Source: Planctomycetota bacterium (GTDB lineage Bacteria; Planctomycetota; UBA1135; UBA2386). From it: a DNA stretch of 64,000 nucleotides. Below, piece by piece: positions 1 to 8,873 of the stretch. How positions within the stretch are numbered: the first letter of the stretch is position 1; each line of letters begins with the position of its first letter. Location: NCBI GenBank assembly GCA_016713175.1, contig JADJPQ010000001.1:1081001-1145000 (forward strand), given 5' to 3'. A program made the translations under genes and the position numbers. The notes beneath the pieces were generated by a model, which saw nothing but the letters and a program-made list of their open reading frames with translations, was not told the DNA's origin and did not search any database.

Positions 1-261
1 ATCATCGCCGAGATGGTCATGCGGATCGTGCAGGAACTCGGCCCAGAGCGCGGCAAGCAGCTGCTCGATGAAGTCGAATGGCGCGACTGGGAAGTCCCCG
101 TGTGTCCGGACCGGGTGGCGCTCGAGAGTTCGTCCGGCCTCGAGCGGCGGCATCGGCTGCCGGCGATCGCGCGCGATGTCGAACGCGGGCTCGGCCCGGT
201 GCGCCGGCACCCACAGGCGGCGGCGGCGCTGGACCTGCTGCTGCAAGGCGTGGCCCGGTGA
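1..261 (+). CDS. C-terminal end of an unidentified protein (truncated by window edge)
   Basis: An open frame enters from base 1 and ends with TGA at 259-261, giving 86 residues of a longer protein. The tail is Arg/Leu-rich and contains WEVPVCPDRVALESS; I do not recognise its family. The stop overlaps the GTG start of the next gene in a 4-base GTGA, so the two are almost certainly in one operon with the O-methyltransferase. It could be another member of the adjacent polyene-type pathway, but nothing visible proves that. Confidence 0.6.
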   Translation: MIAEMVMRIVQELGPERGKQLLDEVEWRDWEVPVCPDRVALESSSGLERRHRLPAIARDVERGLGPVRRHPQAAAALDLLLQGVAR

Positions 262-1274
262 AGTTCGAACCGGCGACGCCGGCGGAGCACCTGCTCGACA
301 TTCTCGGCGGCAAGGCCAGGCTGCAGGCGGTGTCGACCGCGGCGGCACTCGGCGTGCCGGACCTGCTGCTGCTGGGGCCAAAGACCGTGGTCGAACTGGC
401 GGCGATGCTCGACTGTCGCGAAGCGGTGCTGCTGCCGGTGCTGCGCCTGACCGCGGGGCTCGGCTTCTTCGACTGTCCGGAGCCCGGTCGCTACGCCCTG
501 ACCGATCGCGGTCGGGTGCTATGCCGTGATCGACTGGGGGCATTGGCGGCGTTCGCTGGCGCGCCTGAACAGTGGGATCCGTGGTCGCGGCTGCGCGTCG
601 CGGCCCGCGGCGGCCAGGTGCCGTTCGTGCAGACGTTCGGCCGATCGCTCTATGAGTTCGTCGCCGGTGATGCGGCAGCCGGGGCCCGCTATGACGCGGC
701 GATCGATGCCTACACCCGGCACGAGGCCGAGGCCCTGTGCGAGGTCGCCGATCTGACCGATGCCCACGCGGTGCTCGACGTCGGCGGTGGCCAGGGCACC
801 CTGCTGCGCGCGGTGCTGCGCCGCTGGCCGGAGTTGCGCGGCGTGCTGTTCGACCTGCCGAGCGTGGTCGCTCGGGCGCTGCCGTCGCTGCGCGCGGAGT
901 TCGGCGACCGGGTTCATGGCGAAGGCGGCGACTTCTTCGCCGCGTTGCCGCGGGGCGCCGACGTGCTGCTGTTGAAGCACGTGCTGCACAACTGGGACGA
1001 CGAACGCGCCCTGGCGTTGCTGCGCTGTTGTGCCGCGGCACTGCCCACCGGCGGGCGCTTGCTCCTGATCGAGACGCTGCTCGCTCCCGACCAGCGGCCG
1101 GATGGCGCGGCGATGCTCGATCTCGAGATGGCGGTGCTGCTCGGTGGGCGCGAACGGCGCAAGCCGGAGCTGCGGCGATTGCTGGCCGAAGCGGGCTTCG
1201 AACTGGCGGCGACGAATGCGCTCGGTGGCGGAGCGTGGCTCCTGGTGGGTCGGGTTCGCGGCGCCGGCGGATGA
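258..1274 (+). CDS. SAM-dependent O-methyltransferase (Methyltransf_2 / acetylserotonin type)
   Basis: A 338-residue protein. Residues 10-95 are the winged-helix dimerisation domain of this family (ILGGKARLQAVSTAAALG, GLGFFDCPEPGRYALTDRG). Residues 170-330 are the Rossmann methyltransferase, with SAM motif I LDVGGGQG at 173-180 and the family motif HNWDDE starting at His244, the likely catalytic base. The GTG start at 258 is chosen because it overlaps the previous stop in GTGA and gives the usual family N-terminus. It probably methylates a hydroxyl on an aromatic small molecule. It faces the polyketide-type genes at 1.3-5.7 kb tail to tail with a 16-base gap. Tailoring of their product is an inference from position; methyltransferases are common in aryl-polyene and xanthomonadin clusters. 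Confidence 0.85.
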   Translation: MKFEPATPAEHLLDILGGKARLQAVSTAAALGVPDLLLLGPKTVVELAAMLDCREAVLLPVLRLTAGLGFFDCPEPGRYALTDRGRVLCRDRLGALAAFAGAPEQWDPWSRLRVAARGGQVPFVQTFGRSLYEFVAGDAAAGARYDAAIDAYTRHEAEALCEVADLTDAHAVLDVGGGQGTLLRAVLRRWPELRGVLFDLPSVVARALPSLRAEFGDRVHGEGGDFFAALPRGADVLLLKHVLHNWDDERALALLRCCAAALPTGGRLLLIETLLAPDQRPDGAAMLDLEMAVLLGGRERRKPELRRLLAEAGFELAATNALGGGAWLLVGRVRGAGG

Positions 1275-1290
1275 CCCGGGAGGCCGGGAC

Positions 1291-1725
1291 TCATTCCGGC
1301 GGCCGTTCCGCGTGCACGATCGTCATCGTCGCCGATGCCGCCAGCGTGCCCGCGGCATCGCGCAGTTCGCCGTTCCAGGTGCTGACCTCGTCGTTGCCGC
1401 GCGTGCACAGAACGTGCACCGTGAACTGCTCGCCGACGAACAGTCGCGGCCGCAGCAACAGCAACCTGCGGACGGCGACGACCATGCCGACGCGAACGGC
1501 ACCGCCGCCGCGGAACGCCGCGTAGCCCAGGCACGCCGCGGCGCCCTGGGCCAGCAGTTCGAGCGCGACCACGGCGTCGGCGCCATCGCCATCGACCAGC
1601 AGGCCGTGGGGGCGGATCCGCAAGTGCAGTGTCGCCTGTCCTGGCGACCAGGCGACCAGTTCTTCGAGCGCCAGTGTCGGGGGCGCGTGCGGCACCAGGT
1701 CGGCGACCGGCGGGAACGGCGTCAT
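1291..1725 (-). CDS. Hotdog-fold 3-hydroxyacyl-ACP dehydratase, ApeP-like
   Basis: A 144-residue single hotdog domain. The N-terminus ADLVPHAPPTLALEELVAW resembles ApeP-type dehydratases of aryl-polyene clusters. His13 (LVPH) and Glu55 (ALELLAQ) fit the His/Glu dehydratase pair. It would remove water from 3-hydroxyacyl-ACP to leave the trans double bond of a growing polyene. The ATG at 1725 overlaps the stop of the upstream ketosynthase-like gene in ATGA. It is the last gene of the minus-strand operon. Assignment to the hotdog superfamily is firm; the polyene role rests on its partners. Confidence 0.82.
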   Translation of the reverse strand: MTPFPPVADLVPHAPPTLALEELVAWSPGQATLHLRIRPHGLLVDGDGADAVVALELLAQGAAACLGYAAFRGGGAVRVGMVVAVRRLLLLRPRLFVGEQFTVHVLCTRGNDEVSTWNGELRDAAGTLAASATMTIVHAERPPE

Positions 1726-2501
1726 CGCGCGGTGTTGGACAGTTGCGCGACCCAGCCGCCGCCGGTGCCGCGGTCGAGTGCGATCACGCCGTCGTGCCTA
1801 TGCAGAACGGCATCGACGAGCCAGCCGAGACCGATCTGCGGATTGGCGATCGCAAGCGGTGAGAAGCGGTCGGAGCGCACGGTCGGTGCGGGACCGCGGG
1901 TGACCCTCAGTTCGCCAAGTCGCGGCGACTGGTCGGCGGGGCCGAGCACGATGGCGGCGGCGAGCATCGACCACGGTGGCGCCTGGCCGGCGAGGTTCTC
2001 GGGTGCCGGTTCGTCACCGCACGCGATCAGCACCGGGCCGCCAGACACGGCGACCATGCCGATGCCCTCCAGCAGCGCCGCCGCCGGGGTGTTCTCGTCG
2101 GCGGCCAGCGACGTCGTCATGCCGCGGTTCTTGTTGGCGATCGAGATCAGGCCGGATGCGGCGTTGTGCACCGACACGGTGAAGTCGGCCGGCGACATCG
2201 GCTGCGGATTGCGCCACATCTGGTCGAGGAGCCCGATCATCGTGGTCGCTTCACCGATCGACGACCCGACGATCACCGGCACGGTTGCCGGATCGACGCC
2301 GGCCATCGCCATCGCTTCGGCGGCAGTGTCGGCCAGCGCGCGACCGAGCTGCCCGGCGCGGCGGCGGTTGACCCGGTCGAGAGCCTGGCCGACCGGTTTC
2401 TGTGCGTCCGGCACCGCGGTCTGCGTTCGCCATGAGCGCGTGTCCGGATACTGGGGCTGCCAGATGCCGACGCCGAGGATGCTGACGCGCGGACCGTTCA
2501 T
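1722..2501 (-). CDS. Beta-ketoacyl synthase-like chain-length factor (Ketoacyl-synt_2)
   Basis: A 259-residue protein matching the N-terminal half of a ketosynthase. Features are VIVGSSIGEATTM around 77-87 and the family motif SVHNAASG at 110-117, where a true ketosynthase would have its active-site Cys. There is no nucleophilic Cys there and no C-terminal thiolase half, as expected for the chain-length-factor-like subunit of aryl-polyene ketosynthases. It should pair with the full ketosynthase encoded just upstream and set product length. The start at 2501 was picked because ATGA at 2501-2498 overlaps the upstream stop; a longer open frame continues into the ketosynthase gene and is rejected. 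Confidence 0.82.
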   Translation of the reverse strand: MNGPRVSILGVGIWQPQYPDTRSWRTQTAVPDAQKPVGQALDRVNRRRAGQLGRALADTAAEAMAMAGVDPATVPVIVGSSIGEATTMIGLLDQMWRNPQPMSPADFTVSVHNAASGLISIANKNRGMTTSLAADENTPAAALLEGIGMVAVSGGPVLIACGDEPAPENLAGQAPPWSMLAAAIVLGPADQSPRLGELRVTRGPAPTVRSDRFSPLAIANPQIGLGWLVDAVLHRHDGVIALDRGTGGGWVAQLSNTAR

Positions 2502-3685
2502 GGGGCCCCCAGCAGCACGCTGACGTTGTTGCCGCCGAAGGCGAACGAATTGCTCAGCACGCGGTCGAATCGGCCCGTGGTGCGCGTCGTCGGCACGTGC
2601 AACTTCACGTCGGGGTCGAGCGGATCGGCGCCGAGTGCGGGCGGGATCTGACCGGTTTCGATCGCCATCGCCGCGAACACCGCCTCGATCGCGCCGGCGG
2701 CGGCGAGCGTGTGACCGGTGTAGCACTTGGTCGACACGACGGGCAGTGGCTGTGAGAACACGCGGCCGATCGCCTTGGCTTCGGCGGTGTCGTTCAGTTT
2801 GGTGCCGGTGCCGTGCGCATTGATGTGGTCGATCTGGTCAGCGGTGCGGCCGGCGATCAGCAGCGCCTGGCGCATCGCCGCTTCGGCGCCGAGCCCCTCC
2901 GGATGCGGCGCGCTGATGTGGTAGGCGTCCGAGGTCTCGCCGACGCCCTCGAGGAACACGCGGCCGTCGCCGTCGCGTTCGACCAGCAACAGCGCGCCGC
3001 CTTCGCCGATGCTGATCCCCAACCGATCCTTGTGGAACGGCCGGCACGGGCCGCGTTCGAGCGCCTGCAGCGACTCGAAGCCGTGCAGCGTCATCGTGCA
3101 CAGCGTGTCGACGCCGCCGACGATCGCCGCGTCGATCATGCCGGCGGCGATCAGGCGCATCGCCGAGGCCAGCGGCTTGGCGCCGGAGGTGCACGCCGTC
3201 GAGATCATCCACGCCGGGCCGCGCGCGCCGGTCAGCTCGGCGACGACGTGCAACGGCGCGCCGAATGTGTGCTGGCGCAGGAAGTCGTAGCCGTTCGGAA
3301 AACTGCCGACGCGGATGAACTCGCGGTAGGCGCGTTCGGTCGATTCGGCGCCGGCGGTGCTGGTGCCGAGCAGGACGCCGATCCGGTCGGGGCGCCAGCG
3401 CGCGCGGGCGGCGCGCAACGGGGCATCGAGTCCGGCGAGCAGGTGCAGGAGCATCCGCGACAGCCGCGTCGACCACGGCTGCAGCGCCGGCGGCAGTTCG
3501 GGCAGTTCGTCGCGCACGGCGCCGACCGCGGTGACGAACGGCAGTTCGAATGGCGCTGGGCCGAGCCCCGTGCGGCCGGTCGCGAGCGCGTCGAGGTGTT
3601 GTTGCCTGGTGCCGCCGAGCGCTGACAGGATCGAGTAGCCGGTGATCGGCAACCGCGGCAGGCGGGGGCGCAGCGCGTCAGCCAT
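2498..3685 (-). CDS. Beta-ketoacyl-ACP synthase (type II, FabF/ApeO-like)
   Basis: A 395-residue condensing enzyme with a complete active site: Cys165 in STACTSGAK, His291 in NAHGTGTKLND and His325 in TKCYTGHTLAAAGA. The ending SNSFAFGGNNVSVLLG is typical of the FabF fold. It would extend acyl-ACP by decarboxylative condensation with malonyl-ACP in the cytosol. The ATG at 3685 gives an 8-base overlap with the preceding gene and a normal N-terminus; a longer in-frame start at 3730 would add an Arg-rich leader from the neighbour's sequence. It is followed at once by its chain-length-factor-like partner. No acyl carrier protein gene lies inside the window, so the cluster probably continues to the left. 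Confidence 0.9.
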   Translation of the reverse strand: MADALRPRLPRLPITGYSILSALGGTRQQHLDALATGRTGLGPAPFELPFVTAVGAVRDELPELPPALQPWSTRLSRMLLHLLAGLDAPLRAARARWRPDRIGVLLGTSTAGAESTERAYREFIRVGSFPNGYDFLRQHTFGAPLHVVAELTGARGPAWMISTACTSGAKPLASAMRLIAAGMIDAAIVGGVDTLCTMTLHGFESLQALERGPCRPFHKDRLGISIGEGGALLLVERDGDGRVFLEGVGETSDAYHISAPHPEGLGAEAAMRQALLIAGRTADQIDHINAHGTGTKLNDTAEAKAIGRVFSQPLPVVSTKCYTGHTLAAAGAIEAVFAAMAIETGQIPPALGADPLDPDVKLHVPTTRTTGRFDRVLSNSFAFGGNNVSVLLGAP

Positions 3686-4925
3686 CGTTCTGGCTCGGCG
3701 TCGCCTTGGCGCCACGGCGATCCGGATCATGCCGGCGCGCGGCTAGCAGCATGTCCTGGAAGACGTTGCCCGACCGCCAGACGTCGCCGGCGAGCACGCT
3801 CATGATGCCGCGACGCAGTTGCGGGTCCTCGGCCGGTGGTCCGAGGAACATCGTCTCGGCGAATGGCGTGTTGTAGAAGCGGTCGATCAGGCCGGCGAAC
3901 GTCCGATAGGCGCGATCCATGCCGACTTCGTGGGCTTGCAGCAAGGTCGGGTCGCCTTCGCGGCCTTGTTCGAGAGCCGGCCCGACGATGTCGGCGATCG
4001 CTTCGGCGCCGCGCAGCGCCAGCGTGACGCCGGACGAGAACACCGGATCGAGGAAGCACGCGGCATCGCCGATGCAGGCGAAGCGTGCACCCGAAGGAAC
4101 GTGGTTGCGATAGCTGAAGTTGCCGATCACCCGTGTCTCCAGCCGTCGCGAGCCCTGCGTCAGCCGCGTCACCAACGGGCCACTCAGCAGGTATTGCTGC
4201 AGGTCGTCCTCGGTGATCTTGCCGCGCCCGACCAGGCCGATGCTGAGTCGGCGATCGGGCAACGGAATCACCCAGCCCCAGCCGCCGGGGCTCATGACGA
4301 TCCGGATGTTCTTGCCGGGACCGAGTTCGTCCCACGCGGCGTCGCCGATGCCTTCGTAGTGCGTGAACACCGAACTGCGACCGAACGTCTCGTACGGTAC
4401 CGCCGCGTCGGCGCGCCGCGCCAGAAGCCGGGATTGACCGGAGGCGTCGATCAAATAGCGGCCATGGAAGGTCGCCGTGCGGGTGCGGACGAACGCGCGT
4501 TCATGTTCGACACCGGCGTCGACCACCGTCTCGCCGTGCCGGATCTCGGCGCCGGCGCGAACGGCGGCATCGCGCAGGGCGCGATCGAAACGGGCGCGAT
4601 CGACGTGCCAGGCATGCCGGCCGCAGCCGGGCAGCGTCTCGGTGAACACGAACTGGCGTTTGCGCCCCGAAGCCTCGCACACGAACTCGGCGCCCTGCTT
4701 GAAGACGAACACGTCGTCGGTGGCCGGCACACCCAGTCGCTCGAGCACTGGCAGGCACATCGGCAGCAGCGATTCGCCGATGTGGAAGCGCGGGAACTCG
4801 TCCTTCTCGAGCACCAGCACCCGCAGGCCGCGCTGCGCGAACAGTCCGGCGGCGGTCGCGCCGGCCGGGCCGGCGCCAACGACCAGCACGTCGTGCGCGG
4901 CTGCCGCCTCCTGGCGTTGCGGCAT
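3678..4925 (-). CDS. FAD-dependent oxidoreductase of the tryptophan-halogenase family
   Basis: A 415-residue flavoprotein. Residues 13-22 carry the dinucleotide-binding GAGPAG, 215-222 the halogenase signature GWGWVIPL (WxWxIP), and 286-299 the second FAD motif GDAACFLDPVFSSG. Lys76 in VFKQGAEF sits where the catalytic Lys of flavin-dependent halogenases is expected. Related proteins are common next to aryl-polyene and dialkylresorcinol ketosynthases, some acting as halogenases and others as flavin oxidoreductases. The start ATG at 4925 shares one base with the FabG stop (TGATG). Halogenation of the aromatic end of a polyene is a reasonable guess; motif presence does not prove chloride use. 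Confidence 0.8.
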   Translation of the reverse strand: MPQRQEAAAAHDVLVVGAGPAGATAAGLFAQRGLRVLVLEKDEFPRFHIGESLLPMCLPVLERLGVPATDDVFVFKQGAEFVCEASGRKRQFVFTETLPGCGRHAWHVDRARFDRALRDAAVRAGAEIRHGETVVDAGVEHERAFVRTRTATFHGRYLIDASGQSRLLARRADAAVPYETFGRSSVFTHYEGIGDAAWDELGPGKNIRIVMSPGGWGWVIPLPDRRLSIGLVGRGKITEDDLQQYLLSGPLVTRLTQGSRRLETRVIGNFSYRNHVPSGARFACIGDAACFLDPVFSSGVTLALRGAEAIADIVGPALEQGREGDPTLLQAHEVGMDRAYRTFAGLIDRFYNTPFAETMFLGPPAEDPQLRRGIMSVLAGDVWRSGNVFQDMLLAARRHDPDRRGAKATPSQNDG

Positions 4926-5725
4926 CAGCCGAAGCCTCCGTCGATGCCGATCAGCTGACCGGTGATGTAGGCGGCGTCCTCCGAGGCCAGGAACGCCACC
5001 AGTGCGGCGACTTCCTCGGGTTTGCCCACGCGCTGCATCGGGATCATCTCGCGAACGAATGCGGGCACGGTCGCGATCATCTCGGTGTCGATCAGACCGG
5101 GGGCGACAGCGTTGACGGTGATCTTGCGCTTGGCGAGTTCGTGCGCCAGCGTCTTGGTCGCGCCGACGATGCCGGCCTTGGCGGCGGCGTAGTTGGCCTG
5201 GCCGCGGGTGCCGCGGGTCGCCGAGATCGACGACAGGTTGATGATGCGTCCCCACTTCTGCTGCACCATCGGCATCACCAGCGGGTGGGTCACGTGGAAG
5301 AAGCCGTCCAGCGTCGTCCTGAGCACCGCGTTCCACTGGTCATAGGTCATCGCCGGGAACGCGTTGTCGGCGACCATGCCGGCGTTGTTGACCACGATGC
5401 CGATCGGGCGTGGATCCTCGAGCAAGCGGGCGATCGCGCTGGCGGTGGCGGCGCCGTCGGCGACGTCGAAGCCGGCCAGGGTCGCTTCGCCTCCGGCGGA
5501 ACGGATGCTGTCGGCGACGGCGACGGCGGCGGCCTCGTTGCTCTTGTAGTTGAGGACGACCGGGTGCCCGGCGGCCGCGAGCCGGCGCGCGATCGCGGCG
5601 CCGATGCCGCGGCTGGCGCCGGTGACGAGGGCTCTCCGCACGGGGGCTTTGGTGCTTTCGCTTTGAGGAGTGGGCAAGGCAGGTTCGATCGCGATGCCGT
5701 GGGGAGTCCGGCGGCACAACAGCAT
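4925..5725 (-). CDS. fabG: 3-oxoacyl-ACP reductase (FabG-like SDR)
   Basis: A classical short-chain dehydrogenase of 266 residues: nucleotide motif TGASRGIG at 35-42, NNAG at 113-116, catalytic Ser166, Tyr179 and Lys183 in NYAAAK, and a C-terminus ending ITGQLIGIDGGFG. It should reduce 3-oxoacyl-ACP with NADPH between condensation and dehydration. It is the first gene of the minus-strand biosynthetic operon and is coupled to the halogenase-like gene. The first 28 residues are unusual for FabG. A GTG at 5641 would give the more normal N-terminus MRRALVTGASRG, so the start is uncertain. Confidence 0.88.
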   Translation of the reverse strand: MLLCRRTPHGIAIEPALPTPQSESTKAPVRRALVTGASRGIGAAIARRLAAAGHPVVLNYKSNEAAAVAVADSIRSAGGEATLAGFDVADGAATASAIARLLEDPRPIGIVVNNAGMVADNAFPAMTYDQWNAVLRTTLDGFFHVTHPLVMPMVQQKWGRIINLSSISATRGTRGQANYAAAKAGIVGATKTLAHELAKRKITVNAVAPGLIDTEMIATVPAFVREMIPMQRVGKPEEVAALVAFLASEDAAYITGQLIGIDGGFG

Positions 5726-5833
5726 GGCAACCGTCGGCGCCGGGACCCCGGGTCCGGGTTGCCGAGAAGACGCTAAGGGCCGGCGTCAGGGCTTGCAACG
5801 GCCGCAGGTGCGCGGATCGCTGCTCGGCGGGGA

Positions 5834-8326
5834 CTACCGGCGAAGGCGCTGCTGCCAGCGCGCCACCTCGTCGTCCTGCTGCCATGCTTCGAACAGGTGC
5901 ACGACCTCCTGGATCGCCTTCTGCGTCCGGGCATCGCCGTCGCCGACCGTTTGTTCCAGCATCGCCACCGCCGCCAGCAGTTCGACCTTGGCGTCATCGA
6001 AGCGGCCGAGTTCGCGCAGGCACGCACCCAGTTCCTTCCTGGTCACACCACGCAGCCAGTGCGGATCGGGCAACTCGCGGGTCGCGGCCGCGACCACCGC
6101 TTCGGCAAGTTGCACTGCCTCGGCCGTGCGGCCCTGCCGGCGCACGGCGACCGTCAGGTTCTGCCGCGTCACCAGATTGTCGTAGCCATCGACGATGCCG
6201 GCGGCCGCGCGGCCGGCGAGCACGCGGCGGAACGTTGCTTCGGCGGCCACCGGGTCGCCGCACTGCAGCTGGCCGGCGGCGAGGTTGTTCCAGGCGGCCC
6301 AGGTATCGGGATGGTTCTCGCCATGCAGCCGTTCGCGGGTGGCGGCCAGTTCCTCGCAGGCCGCCCGATACTCGGCGAAGCGACCACGGCGGTGCAGATG
6401 CACGGCGCGCGAGGTCGCGGCGGCCAGCGCTGCCGGATGATCCGCGGGCAGTGCCTGTGCGGTGTAGGCCAGCAGGTCGTCATAGGCGCGATCGGCGTCG
6501 TCGAGCCGACCCAGTTCGGCATTGGCGAACGCGATGGTCGTGCGCGCCGTCGCGATCTGCTCCGGAACGGACGGTGTCTGCCGCTCGAACGTTGCCATGG
6601 CCGTCGTTGCCAGATCCAGGGCCTCCGCGCACTGGGCGCGCTTCACGAGGAGGGCCGCGAGGTTCGATTGCGCGATGGCCGTGTCGGTGGCGATCGGGCC
6701 GTCGGCCGCCAGGTGGTCGGCCAGAGCCGCACGCGACTCCTGTTCGGCCCGATCCAATCGACCAGCCCGTTCGCACGCCACCGCGAGATTGTGCCGGATC
6801 GCGATGCCGACGCCGATGTCCCCGCCGCACCGGCTCAGCGCCAGGCGGGCATGCTCAAGGTGGCGGATGGCCTCGAGCGGTTGGCCGAGACCCAGCAGCG
6901 ACACCGCCAGCGAATTGCGCGCGCCGGCTTCGACCAGCGGATCGGTGAACGAGCCGCGCTCGACGTCGGCCGCCGCGGCGGCGACGACGTCGGCCAGCTT
7001 GATGTCGCTGCCCCTGGTGGTGCCGTAGGCGCCGCGCAGGATCCGTTCCTGGAACGTCTGGATCTCGCGCAGGGTCCTGGCCTCGCGCGCCAGTTTCTGT
7101 TCGGCCTGGGCGACGCGATGCCAGCCGAACGCGGCGACGATGCCGCCGATCGTGATCGCGCCGACCGCGATGCCGGCGGCAGCCAAGGCGAATCGATGGC
7201 GGCGCGCGAACTTGCGCAGCCGGTAGCCTGCTCCGGGCGGGCCAGCCGCCACCGCCTCGTTGCGCAGGAAGCGCTCGAGATCGTCGGCGAGCGCCGCCAC
7301 CGACGCATAACGGCGGTTCCGGTCGCGCGCCATCGCGCGCAGGGTGATCCAGTCGAGTTCGGGTGGCAGAGGTCTCGCGCCGGCGCGCGAAGGCGGCTTC
7401 GGATCGTGGTTGGCGACCCGATCGATCAGCGCGGCGGGGGTCACGCCTTCGTCTGCGAACGGCGGCCGGCCGGCCAGCAGTTCGTAGGCCAGCACGCCGA
7501 GGGCATAGACGTCGCCGGTGGTATCGGCATCGGCATCGTGGGCGAAGCGTTCGGGCGGCATGTAGGCCAGCGTGCCCATCCATTCGCCCGGTTGCGTGAG
7601 GCCTCGGGTGTTGCCGGCGGCACGCGCGATGCCGAAGTCGATCACTTTCGGCTGGCCGTGCCGATCGACCAGCACGTTCGCCGGCTTCAGGTCGCGGTGG
7701 ATGATGCCGCGTTGGTGGGCGAACTGCACGGCGGCGCACACCTGCAGCAACAGCAGAACGATCGCGCGCGGTGACAGCTGTGCGGCGCGGGCGTACCGGT
7801 CGATCGGTTGCGGGTGGTCGACCAGTTCCATCGCGATCCACGGCAGCTCGAGTTCGCCATGCCGGCAGCTGCCGCTGGCCAGGACCTGGGCGATGCCGGG
7901 ATGCTGCAGGCGGGCCAGGAACTCGGCTTCGTCGGTGAAGCGGCGGCGGGCGCGGTGGTCGAGGCTCTGGACGCTGAGCAACTTCAGCGCGACGCGGCGG
8001 CGTGGACGTTGCTGTTCGGCTTCGTAGACGGTGCCCATGCCACCGCGGCCGAGCAGACGTTCGATCCGGAAACCGTCGATGGTGACGCCGACCAGTTCGC
8101 CAAGGGCGAGTTGCCGGGCGTCGCTGGCCAGGCGTGCTTCGACCGCGGCGTCGGTGGCGAGCAATTGCTGCAGGTGCTGCCGCAGGTCGTCATCGGCGCC
8201 GCAGGCCGCCGCCAGCCACGCGTCGCGTTGTGCTGGTGCGACGTCGAGGACCTCGTCGAACAGGCGGCGGATCTGCGTCCAGCGCGCGGTCGTCAGCGCC
8301 GAGGCACCGTGGCGTTCATCCGCCAT
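5834..8326 (-). CDS. Membrane Ser/Thr protein kinase with extracytoplasmic TPR-like region
   Basis: An 830-residue protein. Residues 88-360 form a Hanks-type kinase: glycine loop GRGGMG (93-98), Lys115 in VALKLL, HRDLKPAN from 210, DFG 230-232 and PPE in place of APE at 257-259. One membrane span lies at about 379-401. Residues 410-830 are alpha-helical, Ala-rich and built of TPR-like repeats with recurring ALGNxP/A-type spacing. The N-terminal 80 residues resemble the helical cap of planctomycetal kinases. It overlaps the sigma-factor gene upstream by 11 bases (an ATG at 8341 is also possible), which points to kinase control of that sigma factor, as described for ECF groups linked to Ser/Thr kinases. 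Confidence 0.9.
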   Translation of the reverse strand: MADERHGASALTTARWTQIRRLFDEVLDVAPAQRDAWLAAACGADDDLRQHLQQLLATDAAVEARLASDARQLALGELVGVTIDGFRIERLLGRGGMGTVYEAEQQRPRRRVALKLLSVQSLDHRARRRFTDEAEFLARLQHPGIAQVLASGSCRHGELELPWIAMELVDHPQPIDRYARAAQLSPRAIVLLLLQVCAAVQFAHQRGIIHRDLKPANVLVDRHGQPKVIDFGIARAAGNTRGLTQPGEWMGTLAYMPPERFAHDADADTTGDVYALGVLAYELLAGRPPFADEGVTPAALIDRVANHDPKPPSRAGARPLPPELDWITLRAMARDRNRRYASVAALADDLERFLRNEAVAAGPPGAGYRLRKFARRHRFALAAAGIAVGAITIGGIVAAFGWHRVAQAEQKLAREARTLREIQTFQERILRGAYGTTRGSDIKLADVVAAAAADVERGSFTDPLVEAGARNSLAVSLLGLGQPLEAIRHLEHARLALSRCGGDIGVGIAIRHNLAVACERAGRLDRAEQESRAALADHLAADGPIATDTAIAQSNLAALLVKRAQCAEALDLATTAMATFERQTPSVPEQIATARTTIAFANAELGRLDDADRAYDDLLAYTAQALPADHPAALAAATSRAVHLHRRGRFAEYRAACEELAATRERLHGENHPDTWAAWNNLAAGQLQCGDPVAAEATFRRVLAGRAAAGIVDGYDNLVTRQNLTVAVRRQGRTAEAVQLAEAVVAAATRELPDPHWLRGVTRKELGACLRELGRFDDAKVELLAAVAMLEQTVGDGDARTQKAIQEVVHLFEAWQQDDEVARWQQRLRR

Positions 8327-8873
8327 CGCGTCCGTCTCCAAGAGCTCGCGCCAGGAACGCGCGGGCCAGCCGCCAGCCGCGTTCTACGGTGCGCAGGGAC
8401 GTGCCGAGCGTCGCCGCGATCTCGCCGTGGTCGAGGCCGCCGAACACGCGCAGTTCGACGATGCGGGCCAGTTCGGGATCGACCGCGGTCAACTGCGCGA
8501 GTGCGGCATCGATCGCGACGACGTCCTCCGGCGGTGTTCCGGCGGCCGCGAGGTCGGGCGAGATCGTCACGCGCAGCAGTTCGCCGCCGCGCTTGTCGCG
8601 CGCGCGGGCACGGCCATGATCGACCAGCACGCGGCGCATGGTGCCCGCTGCGGCGCGGACGAACGCCGTGCGATCCGCCCATGGCGTATGTCGCCCTGCC
8701 AACCGCAGCCAGGCCTCGTGCAGCAGGGCTGTCGGTTGCAGCGTGTGGTGACGGCGTTCGCCGACCATCAGGGCGGTGGCGATGGCATGCAGTTCGCGTT
8801 CGACCTCGGCGAACGGGAGTGCGGGCGGGTCGGTGTTGCCGCCAGCCTGGGTTGGCGGTTGCGGCTTCGGCAT
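8316..8873 (-). CDS. ECF RNA polymerase sigma factor (planctomycetal type)
   Basis: A 185-residue sigma factor. Region 2 carries HHTLQPTALLHEAWLRL, a hallmark of the Sigma70_ECF family expanded in planctomycetes. Region 4 ends with the helix-turn-helix LDHGEIAATLGTSLRTVERGW. The ATG at 8873 is preferred because upstream in-frame sequence is not sigma-like. It is encoded directly before a Ser/Thr kinase with a short overlap. No anti-sigma factor is seen nearby, so phosphorylation by the partner kinase is the likely switch; this is inferred from known ECF-kinase pairs, not shown here. Confidence 0.88.
   Translation of the reverse strand: MPKPQPPTQAGGNTDPPALPFAEVERELHAIATALMVGERRHHTLQPTALLHEAWLRLAGRHTPWADRTAFVRAAAGTMRRVLVDHGRARARDKRGGELLRVTISPDLAAAGTPPEDVVAIDAALAQLTAVDPELARIVELRVFGGLDHGEIAATLGTSLRTVERGWRLARAFLARALGDGRDGG

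Noticed and set aside
3819..4958. A plus-strand open frame of 379 codons opposite the halogenase-like gene
   Set aside because: It is antisense to a gene with clear FAD and halogenase motifs; its product is Arg/Ala/Gln-rich without family features. High GC keeps such frames open.
5897..7774. A 625-codon plus-strand frame opposite the first kinase
   Set aside because: Antisense to an intact kinase with all catalytic motifs; the translated product has no recognisable domain.
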